From positions 1 through 33,111 of the forward strand of contig CAKKRP010000074.1 of NCBI GenBank assembly GCA_919902765.1: 33,111 nt of DNA, read 5' to 3'. Both the position numbers and the translations under genes were made by a program. Below the pieces are notes generated by a model. The model made no database searches and had not been told where the DNA came from. It saw only the letters and a list, made by a program, of their open reading frames with translations. Positions within the stretch are counted from its first letter, which is position 1. Each line of letters opens with the position of its first letter. This document shows positions 24,740-32,657 of the stretch, piece by piece. The DNA is from Gammaproteobacteria bacterium. Its GTDB lineage: Bacteria; Pseudomonadota; Gammaproteobacteria; S012-40.

Positions 24740-26176
24740 TTAAACCGCAAAATACTGCGGCGCGGCGCTGTTTTCCGTATGAAACTCCAATACGATCGAC
24801 GGCACGGACGAACCCGCCGGAAATTCCATATTGACGATCAAAAAATTGCGCTGCGTGAATCGGTGCGATAAATTCACATCCAAACCCAAACCGTTTTCCA
24901 AATTCAATGAAAACCGGCCGCTAACGCGGCGCACGAAGCGATCCAGCAAATCCGCCGGTTTGTTGGAAATCGGGGAGGTGGTGGCTTGTATCAACTGACG
25001 TGCGGATTGACCGCCGGTATACACCGCCTTGCCAAAGGTGCCTAAATGCACGTCTCCGCCGAGGATGACCACGCGCCGCCCCGGAACTTCGTCCAACCAT
25101 TGATATAAGCGCTTTAAAATCGCGATGCGATCGCCGCGATTGGGCGGCGACGACCACTGATCCGTCACGTCCGAGACATTCAGGCCTAACAATTTCGGCA
25201 ATGCGGCCCAGCGCGGCGATAAATGAAACATCGGTACCGATGAAATCAAAAACAATACTGTGGCGTGCGGCCGCTGTGTCAGAAATTGATCCACCCATTG
25301 CACCTGGGATGCGCCCAACAATTGATTATTCCACGCTTGGCGATTTCCCCGCAAATCCAACACCATAAACGCCGCCGCACCGATATCGAAGCCGTAGTAA
25401 AAAGTATTCGGTTGCGTAATCGGGTTGTGACTGTGCTGGTATTCATGATAAACCTGGCGTGCCGCCGCAAATGCCGCTTGGTGCCGCAGCGTCGCATGTA
25501 CATCTTCGGAACCCCAACCATTGACGATATCGTGATCATCCCAGATCATATACTGTGGACAATTCGCAGCCACCGCGCGCCACTCCGGGGCGCTCCAAAA
25601 TTTGCGGTGACAGTTGCGAAACTCCTCTACTACGGCGGCCGTGTCGCCCCGCCCTTGCGCCGCCAGCGCGCGATCCCAATACGTATTGGACTTGCCGAAC
25701 CATGGCTTAGGTTCATCGGTATAAATCTGATCGCCGATTTGCATCACCATGTCAACGCCTTGCGTATCCAACACCTCGCGCATGCGTCGCCACATCAGGG
25801 TTTGGTTGGCGCCGGAATATTTGAATGGCAAATGGCACGAAGTCACTGCGAAACGAAAACGTTGCGGATTGCCCACGGGCAGCGTACGAAACCGGTACAC
25901 ATCTTGGTGCAACGGCACACCGAGGTGCGTGATGCGATAGAAATACTCCTGATTCGCATTCGGCAACGCCACGATATCGGCGACACCGCTATATCCTTGC
26001 GCGTCCCGCGTTTCAAACAAAAAAGGGGAACCAGGCACCGCTTGACTCAACGCGCTATCCACGTATATCTCGCAATGCAAGGACAATCCGCCTACCGCTG
26101 AACTATCCGACTGCACCCAAATGCGCGTGCTGTTATGGGTCGTATGTCCAACCACGGGCCCCAGAGCGATCTGCAT
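24740..26176 (-). CDS. PhoD-like metallophosphatase, no signal peptide
   Basis: A 478-residue protein of the alkaline phosphatase D family. An N-terminal Ig-like domain (about 1-98, LGPVVGHTTHNSTRIWVQ) precedes a calcineurin-like metal domain: TSCHLP (112-117), MQIGDQIYTDEPKPW (145-159), YMIWDDHDIVNGWG (209-222) and LGGDVHLG. These supply the acidic and histidine ligands of the Fe/Ca-type centre. There is no Tat or Sec signal, unlike secreted PhoD, so either it acts in the cytoplasm or export is unusual. GGGAGG precedes ATG 26176 at ideal spacing. It is divergent from olsB across a PHO-box-like region, which suggests phosphate-starvation control. The substrate is not known; a phosphodiester or phospholipid is plausible. 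Confidence 0.85.
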   Translation of the reverse strand: MQIALGPVVGHTTHNSTRIWVQSDSSAVGGLSLHCEIYVDSALSQAVPGSPFLFETRDAQGYSGVADIVALPNANQEYFYRITHLGVPLHQDVYRFRTLPVGNPQRFRFAVTSCHLPFKYSGANQTLMWRRMREVLDTQGVDMVMQIGDQIYTDEPKPWFGKSNTYWDRALAAQGRGDTAAVVEEFRNCHRKFWSAPEWRAVAANCPQYMIWDDHDIVNGWGSEDVHATLRHQAAFAAARQVYHEYQHSHNPITQPNTFYYGFDIGAAAFMVLDLRGNRQAWNNQLLGASQVQWVDQFLTQRPHATVLFLISSVPMFHLSPRWAALPKLLGLNVSDVTDQWSSPPNRGDRIAILKRLYQWLDEVPGRRVVILGGDVHLGTFGKAVYTGGQSARQLIQATTSPISNKPADLLDRFVRRVSGRFSLNLENGLGLDVNLSHRFTQRNFLIVNMEFPAGSSVPSIVLEFHTENSAAPQYFAV

Positions 26177-26228
26177 AATTTCCTCCCTGTAATATTGATC
26201 AAACCTATTCGTTACTAGAGTAATACAA

Positions 26229-26273
26229 ATGACACTGACTTGTCACTCTGCTGACAAACCGCGTTCGTATGAT
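26229..26273. promoter_or_regulatory. PHO-box-like heptamer array between phoD-like gene and olsBA
   Basis: Three 7-base units at an exact 11-base period, ATGACAC (26229-26235), TTGTCAC (26240-26246) and CTGACAA (26251-26257), resemble the CTGTCAT direct repeats bound by PhoB (4-base spacers). The last unit ends 10 bases before TATGAT (26268-26273), the arrangement in which PhoB replaces the -35. Read on the other strand the outer units are GTGTCAT and TTGTCAG, again in register, so the array could serve the leftward phosphatase gene too. Individual units deviate by 2-3 bases from consensus. The outer TGACA/TGTCA also form inverted repeats with 6-base spacing, so another dimeric regulator is possible. 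Confidence 0.55.
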
Positions 26274-26299
26274 GTGCGAAACACCCACTAGGAGCTTTT

Positions 26300-27064
26300 A
26301 TGCGCAACCTGAACGCCCTCCAACATCCGCACCAGTCACCGCAACCGGCGCGCTTTGTCGTAACTATCGCCGATCATCAAGAAGAAGTCCGTGCATGTCA
26401 ACGCCTGCGCTACGACATTTTCACCGGCGAAATGCAGGCACAATTGAACACGCCTCTGGAAGGACACGACATCGACCACTTCGACGACTTTTGCGACCAT
26501 CTGTATGTGCGGGATATAGAAACAAACTCGATAATCGCTACCACGCGCATGCTGACGAACCAGGCCGCCGCCAAAGCGGGTTCTTACTACTCGGAAACCG
26601 AATTCGACATAAAAAATATCATTTCGGCGCCTTCCCGCTATATGGAAATCGGTCGTACCTGCGTCCATCCTCGCTACCGTCGCGGCGTGGGTTTACAATA
26701 TCTATGGCAGGGTGTCGCTACCGTGATGACCATGCGGCGCATACAATATTTATTCGGGTGCGTTAGCATTCCGCATCTGCAAGACGGAGCCTATATTTCC
26801 GGCATAATGCGCCATATACGCAAAAATCACTATGCACCGGGATATTTACGGGTCACACCCCGCACGCCGGTGGCTATGCAAACAGTTGACGATTCGGTTC
26901 CCGTTGTTATGCCTCCGCTATTGCGCACCTATTTGAATATGGGCGCACTCGCCTGTGGCGAACCATGCCTCGATGAAGCATTTCGCGTCGCTGATATTTT
27001 CATCCTGGTCGATCGTCAGAAAATGAATAAATCCTATGATCGTCACTTCTTGCGCGGGCAGTAA
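26300..27064 (+). CDS. olsB: L-ornithine N-acyltransferase OlsB (first step of ornithine-lipid synthesis)
   Basis: A 254-residue GNAT-fold acyltransferase that moves a 3-hydroxyacyl group from acyl-ACP to ornithine, giving lyso-ornithine lipid. Diagnostic segments: RACQRLRYDIFTGEM (31-45), DDFCDHLYVRD, YMEIGRTCVHPRYRRG (114-129), LLWQG-like YLWQGVATVMTM, YLFGCVSI, and PPLLRTYLNMGALACGEPCLDEAF. The same family includes acyl-homoserine-lactone-like and hemolysin-associated N-acyltransferases, but the olsA gene immediately downstream supports OlsB. AGGAG lies 4-9 bases before ATG 26300. Ornithine lipids contain no phosphorus and in several bacteria replace phospholipids when phosphate is scarce, which fits the PHO-box-like promoter and the neighbouring phosphatase. 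Confidence 0.85.
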   Translation: MRNLNALQHPHQSPQPARFVVTIADHQEEVRACQRLRYDIFTGEMQAQLNTPLEGHDIDHFDDFCDHLYVRDIETNSIIATTRMLTNQAAAKAGSYYSETEFDIKNIISAPSRYMEIGRTCVHPRYRRGVGLQYLWQGVATVMTMRRIQYLFGCVSIPHLQDGAYISGIMRHIRKNHYAPGYLRVTPRTPVAMQTVDDSVPVVMPPLLRTYLNMGALACGEPCLDEAFRVADIFILVDRQKMNKSYDRHFLRGQ

Positions 27065-27065
27065 A

Positions 27066-27866
27066 ATGCGCACTGTCAATGCAATCTTACGCCTAATTTT
27101 CTTTTTTTTATTGCTCTGTATCGGTCTGATGATCGCGGGTGGAATGCGCTTATTGTGTGGAGAAAATTGGCACGGACGCCATTATGGAGCACGGATAAAA
27201 TTGGGTTGGATGCGCGGCGCGGCGAAAATTCTTGGCTTACAAATAAAAATACACGGATTTCCGCCGAAAAATAATGCCCTATGGGTCGCCAATCACATTT
27301 CATGGTTAGATGCAGTCGCAATAAGCGCCATACACCCGATCAGTTTTATCGCCAAAGCCGATGTACGTAATTGGCCCATAGTCGGGCTGCTTGCGCAATT
27401 GAGCGGAACTCTTTTTTTAAACCGTAGCAAACGACGCGACGTAGCGTCATGTCTCAGCAACGCGCGCGCGTTGCTCGCCAGCGAAGTCGGAGTCGCCTTC
27501 TTTCCAGAGGCGACCACCACCGACGGCCGTACGCTGCATACGTTCAAACCCTCTCTTTTCGCCGCCGCTATTCCAGATCACCCGGTACAGGCGATAGCGA
27601 TGCGATATCATACGGCGCGCGACGGTCGGCACTATGCCCCATTTATAGGCGACGATAAATTTATCGCACACCTGTGGAAGGTACTAAAAGCCCCGGGCGG
27701 CACGCATGTAGATGTGTCTTTTTGCGCACCTATCTTCGGTGCGGATAGAAAAATACTTGCTAACCGAACCGAAACTCAAATACGCGCCCTCTTGTCGATA
27801 CAGTCAAGTTTCCGTATCGAATTCGCAACGGCGCCTAATGCCGCACATGCCGCGAGCGAATTTTAA
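27066..27866 (+). CDS. olsA: Lyso-ornithine lipid O-acyltransferase OlsA (PlsC-like)
   Basis: 266 residues from ATG 27066, one base after the olsB stop; ATG 27036 inside olsB is possible but lacks a ribosome site. An N-terminal membrane helix (LIFFFLLLCIGLMIAGG) precedes a PlsC domain: NHISWLDA (76-83) is the HX4D motif with H77 and D82, GTLFLNRSKRRDV is block II, and FPEATTTDG (146-154) is block III with Ala for the usual glycine. The enzyme adds the second acyl chain to lyso-ornithine lipid; PlsC relatives can also make phosphatidic acid. Its stop overlaps the stop of the convergent kinase gene by 3 bases, leaving no room for a separate terminator. Confidence 0.83.
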   Translation: MRTVNAILRLIFFFLLLCIGLMIAGGMRLLCGENWHGRHYGARIKLGWMRGAAKILGLQIKIHGFPPKNNALWVANHISWLDAVAISAIHPISFIAKADVRNWPIVGLLAQLSGTLFLNRSKRRDVASCLSNARALLASEVGVAFFPEATTTDGRTLHTFKPSLFAAAIPDHPVQAIAMRYHTARDGRHYAPFIGDDKFIAHLWKVLKAPGGTHVDVSFCAPIFGADRKILANRTETQIRALLSIQSSFRIEFATAPNAAHAASEF

Positions 27867-30175
27867 ACCGCCCTCGCAAGCGGCGGCGACGTGGGCGGCT
27901 CATCCAATAATCCATTTACAGTTTTAACAAACTGGGTCACGTTAATCGGTTTGGTAATATAACGTTCGAATCCGGCGGTCAAACCGCGCGTGATATCGCT
28001 TTCCGCCGCGCTCGCGCTCACTGCGATAATGTGGGGGTCGTTGACGGATGGATCCGCTTGCAATTGACGCAACACTTCATAACCGTCTATGCCGGGTAAA
28101 TTGATATCCACCAGGATAAGGTCCGGTCGATATGCGCGCGCCAGCGCAAGCCCTTCGAACGGCTCACTCGCACCTATCACCCGCACGCCAACATGATGTT
28201 TGAGCACGTTTTCAACCAAGCGTAGATTCGACTCGTTATCTTCGATATACAACACAACGCGTTCACCCGTGTTAACTTTTATATTGGCGGCGTGAATTCC
28301 ATTGTCAGTTGTCGTCACAGGGTGAGTATGCGGTTGATCAACAACACGTACCAACTCAGCGATTAAGTTTATCCCGTGATAAGGATGATCCGCCACCGCC
28401 AGGCCGCCGCCCATCATCTCTAACAAGGTTTTTATTCCGCTAAAATTGTATTTTTTATGCGCACACGCGGGCAATTCGCAAAGATCCTCCGACATCGCCC
28501 TGTTTGGCGGCAGAAAATCGCTTTTTATAGCCGTTTCGACGCCGCACAATACCTTGACGCGCTGTTCATCAATGAGCGTTTTTATTACCAACGCCTGACC
28601 GGGTTTTGCCAAACCCGACAACGTAAGCAAAACATTTACCAACGCATGCGCCAGACGCGTTCGATCCGCATGTACCGTTAAGGAGATATCCAAACTATCC
28701 GCAAGCATAATATTGACTTCACGATATTTAACCAAATTCTGTACTGTGGATACACACTCCTGCAGCAAGGGCGCAAACGCCACATACTCCACTAACAACC
28801 CCTGCCCGCCATGCTCGATTTTCGTATGCTCCAATAATTCTCCAATTGAATTCAACAATTGACCGCCCGCCGACATAATTTCTCGCACATTGCGTTGTTG
28901 ATATCCGGGCAACGGTAAACGTTTATCTCCTTCCAACAACTGGGTATAACCCAGAATCGTATTCGCGGGGATGCGCAGCTCCTGCGACAACCGCGCAATA
29001 AACGCTTGATGCGATTGCTGTAAACCCGCCGCGTGCTGCTTCACAAAATCCAACTCGATATTGCGTTCCTGCAATAGCGCATAGAGCTCCTGACAGCGCT
29101 TTTTCCATATTTTTGCCGCGTCTGGTTGCGCCGATAAACCCACCACAACAAACATATATCCTAACACTTTTCCTTCACTATCACGACGCACTACCAATTC
29201 TAATCTTACCGGTACCGCTGCGCCATTTTTGTGTACCCACTGACTTTCTTCCAGCGCTAACCGGTCAGCGTCCGCGCGTTCTAACATTTGCCAAAATACG
29301 CCTGCAACGCGCAATTCTCCGTAAAACAAATTATCAACCTGCCTGCCTAATATTTCCTGTTCTGTATATCCTAAGAGTACCTGCGCGCCGGCATTCCAGC
29401 CCGTAATCTTCCCCTGTTTGCTCAGCGTCAACACCGCACACTGATTTACCATGCTCCAAAGGTATTTGGCGGTATGAGTGAGCGTACGGACTTCCGCATG
29501 CGCCCTATTCGCCTGAGCGCGCAACTCAACGATGTGCCGCCGCACATAATCCAACGTAACATCCACCCCTGCAACCGCATGCGCCGTATCGCCACGGACC
29601 CAATTCGCAAACGCATGCCATTTGCCCGCCAATCCGCGCGCAAACCGCCACCATGCAAATGAAAACAAACTCATTATCAGCATTGCCGATATCACGCTCT
29701 TGCGTATTGTTTCGAATATTGATGCCTTGGCCGCCGCCGCGCTTATTCCCATTTCAAAATTGCCGACTGTATGCCCCGCCCATGTCACCGGTGTAACCAA
29801 ATGCGTTGCGTCAGCCGATTCCCATGTATCCCGGCTAAATAGATAGACGGATGGCGCGCCTGGCGTAGGATCTATCGAAAACACTTCCCGCACCGGTTCA
29901 CGCATGGCAGAATTGAAGGAGATATAGGTAATGAAGTTTTCTTGCGCGTAGGCGCGCAAAACAACACGTATAGATTCTCTGTCAAAGGCAATAATCGATG
30001 ACGATAATTCGGATTGCAACGCCTGGCGGATCGCTTCCACCCGCGTATAGACCGCATCCCATTGGTGGCGCGCCAACTGAGTGTATTGCAGGGAAACTAA
30101 TGTGACCGCAAGCACCGACTGCGCGATTAGCCCGAGGATGACGTATTTTAGCGATACCGTCCAATCTTTATGCAT
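27863..30175 (-). CDS. Membrane-bound hybrid histidine kinase with degenerate catalytic core (pseudokinase) and intact receiver
   Basis: 770 residues. Two membrane helices (about 9-30 and 161-178) enclose a periplasmic sensor with no clear family. A HAMP-like or coiled linker leads to a PAS domain (about 240-350, ITGWNAGAQVLLGYTEQEILG). The HisKA helix reads FIARLSQELRIPANTILGYTQLL: the phosphoacceptor His of SHELR is Gln398 (CAG at 28984-28982). The ATP domain keeps part of the N box (LVNVLLTLSG) and a late MMGGGLAVA, but no DxGxG box is visible. The receiver (638-755) is complete: E645-D646, D690 (LVDINLPG), S720 and K742. It probably acts as a phosphorylatable sink or output, fed by another kinase. 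AGGG precedes ATG 30175. Whether it belongs to the phosphate block is unknown. Confidence 0.8.
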   Translation of the reverse strand: MHKDWTVSLKYVILGLIAQSVLAVTLVSLQYTQLARHQWDAVYTRVEAIRQALQSELSSSIIAFDRESIRVVLRAYAQENFITYISFNSAMREPVREVFSIDPTPGAPSVYLFSRDTWESADATHLVTPVTWAGHTVGNFEMGISAAAAKASIFETIRKSVISAMLIMSLFSFAWWRFARGLAGKWHAFANWVRGDTAHAVAGVDVTLDYVRRHIVELRAQANRAHAEVRTLTHTAKYLWSMVNQCAVLTLSKQGKITGWNAGAQVLLGYTEQEILGRQVDNLFYGELRVAGVFWQMLERADADRLALEESQWVHKNGAAVPVRLELVVRRDSEGKVLGYMFVVVGLSAQPDAAKIWKKRCQELYALLQERNIELDFVKQHAAGLQQSHQAFIARLSQELRIPANTILGYTQLLEGDKRLPLPGYQQRNVREIMSAGGQLLNSIGELLEHTKIEHGGQGLLVEYVAFAPLLQECVSTVQNLVKYREVNIMLADSLDISLTVHADRTRLAHALVNVLLTLSGLAKPGQALVIKTLIDEQRVKVLCGVETAIKSDFLPPNRAMSEDLCELPACAHKKYNFSGIKTLLEMMGGGLAVADHPYHGINLIAELVRVVDQPHTHPVTTTDNGIHAANIKVNTGERVVLYIEDNESNLRLVENVLKHHVGVRVIGASEPFEGLALARAYRPDLILVDINLPGIDGYEVLRQLQADPSVNDPHIIAVSASAAESDITRGLTAGFERYITKPINVTQFVKTVNGLLDEPPTSPPLARAV

Positions 30176-30549
30176 GCCGCCACCCTACCTCTTAAGCGCG
30201 TAAATCGTGAGTCAAGTCAAGCACATTCATCCGGCAAATGCAATTAATCGAACAATATTTTAGTGTTCTGACTTACCGCATGTGTACTCATTCTAAAACA
30301 AACTGCGCTTCAAATATTAACACCCTTCAATAGTACGCTCGCCAATCAAAACATCCTAAGTATATGCTACCGGCCGCCCCAAACTATAAGCTCATGGACT
30401 ACGTGGAATATTATGCGTGTTCTACATCAACACGATAATTGATTGACGTAACGCCCATTTCGCATTACGTTATTGAAAATTTTTTTGCCTTGCATAAAAC
30501 CACGCGGGGTGGCGGGTATTCACGGGGCGATTTAGGAAGCTACGACTTT
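30176..30549. other. Divergent AT-rich intergenic region upstream of the FGE pair
   Basis: This 374-base stretch between the hybrid kinase and the dihaem FGE gene has no gene I can support. A rightward TTGACG (30443-30448) has a -10-like TACGTT 17 bases on, only 3 of 6 matches. An inverted repeat ACGTAA/TTACGT with a 13-base centre (30446-30470) overlaps it and could be an operator. Leftward, two tandem TTGACT boxes lie around 30210-30222 before the kinase gene but lack a good -10. The rightward frame is open from 30439, but the first ATG with a signal sequence is at 30550. Confidence 0.55.
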
Positions 30550-31596
30550 ATGCATATCCAAACAACGAGGCTATGGCAAGGCGGGACGATTTTTTTACTC
30601 ACTATTACTCCCATACTGATCGGCGTCACCTTACAAGCGCAAAGCGGACGTGAAGCTCATCGTACAACGACCGACAGCCTAGACTGCCCGGCGTGTCATA
30701 CCGATACTCAACACAAAAACGTTACACCTTTTCCACACAATCCCGATTGTGTGTCTTGCCACGCCAACCTAGTCGTTGCGCAAAATACCGATCAACATGC
30801 GCCCGTGCCGGAACCAACAGGCAACAGCACAACGGGGTCCGGCAACGTCTACCAAGGAATGCAGGTGCCGCCTTACTATAAAGATTCGTTGCGCGGCGCA
30901 GATCCTAACACGATGATATTAATCGCCGCCGGGCCGTTTACGATGGGTACGGATGATCGCCTGCCTGACGAAGGCCCTCGACATACGGTGCATTTGAAAT
31001 CCTATTATATTGATCAATGGGAAGTCACCAACCTGCAATATCGTAAATTTATCGAAGCCACCCACCGGCGTTCACCGACGCATTTCGCCTATCGTACTTT
31101 TCCAGAGGGCAAGGCGGATCACCCAGTGGTATTTGTCTCGTGGACGGATGCCGACGCCTATTGCCATGGGGCGGAAAAACGCTTACCCACCGAAGAAGAA
31201 TGGGAAAAAGCCGCGCGCGGTCCCGATGGACGCATCTTTCCGTGGGGTAATGAATTCGATCCGCTTAAAGCCAATACGCCGCACCGTTGGGGCCTGGCTA
31301 AAAAAGCAGGCGACACTTTGCCTGTCGGGGCGTTTGAAAACGGACGCAGCCCTTATGGCGTATACGATATGACGGGAAACGTTTGGGAATGGACATCTTC
31401 TTGGTATTTGCCGCATCCCGGCAATACCCACGTGAACGAAAATCATGGTGAAAAATATAAAGTTCTCAAAGGGGGTTCGTGGTGGGATTGTTCTTTTTAC
31501 AAATGCGGTATTTCCGCACCCGCCTATAATCGTGGCTTTTTCTTGAAATCCACGCGTAATTCGAGCTTTGGGTTTCGTTGCGCAAAAGACGCATAA
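30550..31596 (+). CDS. Exported dihaem cytochrome / formylglycine-generating-enzyme (SUMF1) fusion protein
   Basis: 348 residues from ATG 30550 (AGGAAG at 30533-30538). The N-terminus has one hydrophobic segment (TIFLLTITPILIGVTL), then a short domain with two c-type haem motifs, CPACH (30685-30699) and CVSCH (30748-30762), and extra histidines between them, the doubled-CXXCH pattern. After a linker, a full FGE-sulfatase domain runs from about residue 116: MILIAAGPFTMGTDD, YYIDQWEVTNLQYRKFI, HPVVFVSWTDADAYC, KRLPTEEEWEKAARG, FPWGNEFD, VYDMTGNVWEWTSSWY and FGFRCAKDA. Near the C-terminus KGGSWWDCSFYKC has a CxxxxC pair at the position of the catalytic cysteines of FGE (31489, 31504). It could oxidise a substrate cysteine or be a NirV-like protein; no sulfatase gene is nearby. 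Confidence 0.8.
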   Translation: MHIQTTRLWQGGTIFLLTITPILIGVTLQAQSGREAHRTTTDSLDCPACHTDTQHKNVTPFPHNPDCVSCHANLVVAQNTDQHAPVPEPTGNSTTGSGNVYQGMQVPPYYKDSLRGADPNTMILIAAGPFTMGTDDRLPDEGPRHTVHLKSYYIDQWEVTNLQYRKFIEATHRRSPTHFAYRTFPEGKADHPVVFVSWTDADAYCHGAEKRLPTEEEWEKAARGPDGRIFPWGNEFDPLKANTPHRWGLAKKAGDTLPVGAFENGRSPYGVYDMTGNVWEWTSSWYLPHPGNTHVNENHGEKYKVLKGGSWWDCSFYKCGISAPAYNRGFFLKSTRNSSFGFRCAKDA

Positions 31597-31636
31597 CAAC
31601 CATTTTAAATATTTTTTTGATCAGGATGAACACCAT

Positions 31637-32611
31637 ATGCAGGCCTTTTTTAGCGCGTTTTTTTATACCGTTGTTTTGTCGTCCATATCATATAACGCAC
31701 ACGCCGCAGCCGTATCGGCATTAGAAAATGATATGGTGTTGATACCCGCCGGAAATTTCATCATGGGCAGCAATAAAACGGATGACAAACAATTGGGCAA
31801 GGAATTCGGATCGACCAAGCCCTGGTTCATGGATGAGCACCCGCAACATACGCAACACCTCGACGGCTATTACATAGACCGCTACGAAGTCACCAATATC
31901 CGTTATCGCGCCTATGTCGCCACCGGCCGCAATCCACCGGAATATTGGCTGGAAACCGGTTATATCGTCAGCGTAAAACCTGAAAAATTAAAAGACCTGG
32001 ATGTCGATAAATTACGCCGCCTCGCGGTCGAGCGTTTTGATGTGGACGCAGACACGCGCACCATGGACAAAGAACAATTACTCTCCGCCATACGCCAGCG
32101 TTTTCAAGAAATGGATGTGTTACCGGTGGTCAACGTCTCATGGTCGGACGCCGATGCGTTTTGTAAATGGGCGAATAAACGCCTGCCCAGCGAAGCCGAG
32201 TGGGAGTTGGCCGCACGCGGACGCGACGCCTATGAATTCCCGTGGGGTAACGAATGGGCCTCCGGCAACAGCAATACCGGCGATCAAGAATGGCCAATGG
32301 GGGTGGCGCCGGTGGGTTCTTATAAAGACGATAAATCTATCTTTGGCGTTTATGATCTTGCGGGCAACGTCTCTGAATGGACCGCCGATTGGTATCAGCC
32401 CTATGCAGGCAGCGATTTTATCAGCGCCGATTTTGGACGCAAATTCCGGGTCGTGCGCGGTGCCGCATGGGGCGGGAGCGGACATTATGCGTTGCAAATG
32501 TATTTACGCGGCGCATATCGATTTAATTTACCCGCAAACTACGCCAAGGAAGATTTAGGTTTTCGTTGTGCAAAAAGCGCGAAGGCTGCGCCAAAAGGCA
32601 AATCCAAATAA
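31637..32611 (+). CDS. Exported SUMF1/FGE-like protein without catalytic cysteines, with Rho-N/SAP-like insert
   Basis: 324 residues from ATG 31637 (AGGA 10 bases upstream), 40 bases after the previous gene. A Sec signal (FFSAFFYTVVLSSISYNAHA) is followed by an FGE-sulfatase domain: MVLIPAGNFIMGSN, YYIDRYEVTNIRYRAYV, LPVVNVSWSDADAFCKWANKRLPSEAEWELAARG, YEFPWGNEWA, VYDLAGNVSEWTADWY and LGFRCAKS. At the active-site position the sequence is VVRGAAWGGSGHYALQM, so the CxxxxC pair of its neighbour is absent. Residues about 114-158 are an inserted helical segment (DVDKLRRLAVERFDVD, MDKEQLLSAIRQRF) resembling Rho-N/SAP-type motifs, normally found in nucleic-acid-binding proteins. It is probably a non-catalytic partner or a scaffold for the first protein; this is inference. 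Confidence 0.8.
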   Translation: MQAFFSAFFYTVVLSSISYNAHAAAVSALENDMVLIPAGNFIMGSNKTDDKQLGKEFGSTKPWFMDEHPQHTQHLDGYYIDRYEVTNIRYRAYVATGRNPPEYWLETGYIVSVKPEKLKDLDVDKLRRLAVERFDVDADTRTMDKEQLLSAIRQRFQEMDVLPVVNVSWSDADAFCKWANKRLPSEAEWELAARGRDAYEFPWGNEWASGNSNTGDQEWPMGVAPVGSYKDDKSIFGVYDLAGNVSEWTADWYQPYAGSDFISADFGRKFRVVRGAAWGGSGHYALQMYLRGAYRFNLPANYAKEDLGFRCAKSAKAAPKGKSK

Positions 32612-32635
32612 TCAAACCACCATTTGATATCGGGC

Positions 32636-32657
32636 GCAGGCGCTATAACGCGCCTGC
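32636..32657. terminator. Perfect 8-bp hairpin between convergent genes
   Basis: GCAGGCGC (32636-32643) and GCGCCTGC (32650-32657) form a perfect 8-base stem with loop TATAAC, between the FGE-like gene and the convergent CobC-like gene. The CobC-like stop codon begins at the inner edge of the stem. No T-run follows on either strand, so it may end transcription weakly in both directions or protect 3' ends. Confidence 0.45.

Noticed and set aside
25265..26101. 278-codon frame antisense to the PhoD-like gene
   Set aside because: Shadow of a strongly conserved gene; composition is rich in Arg/His/Ile as expected for reverse-frame translation.
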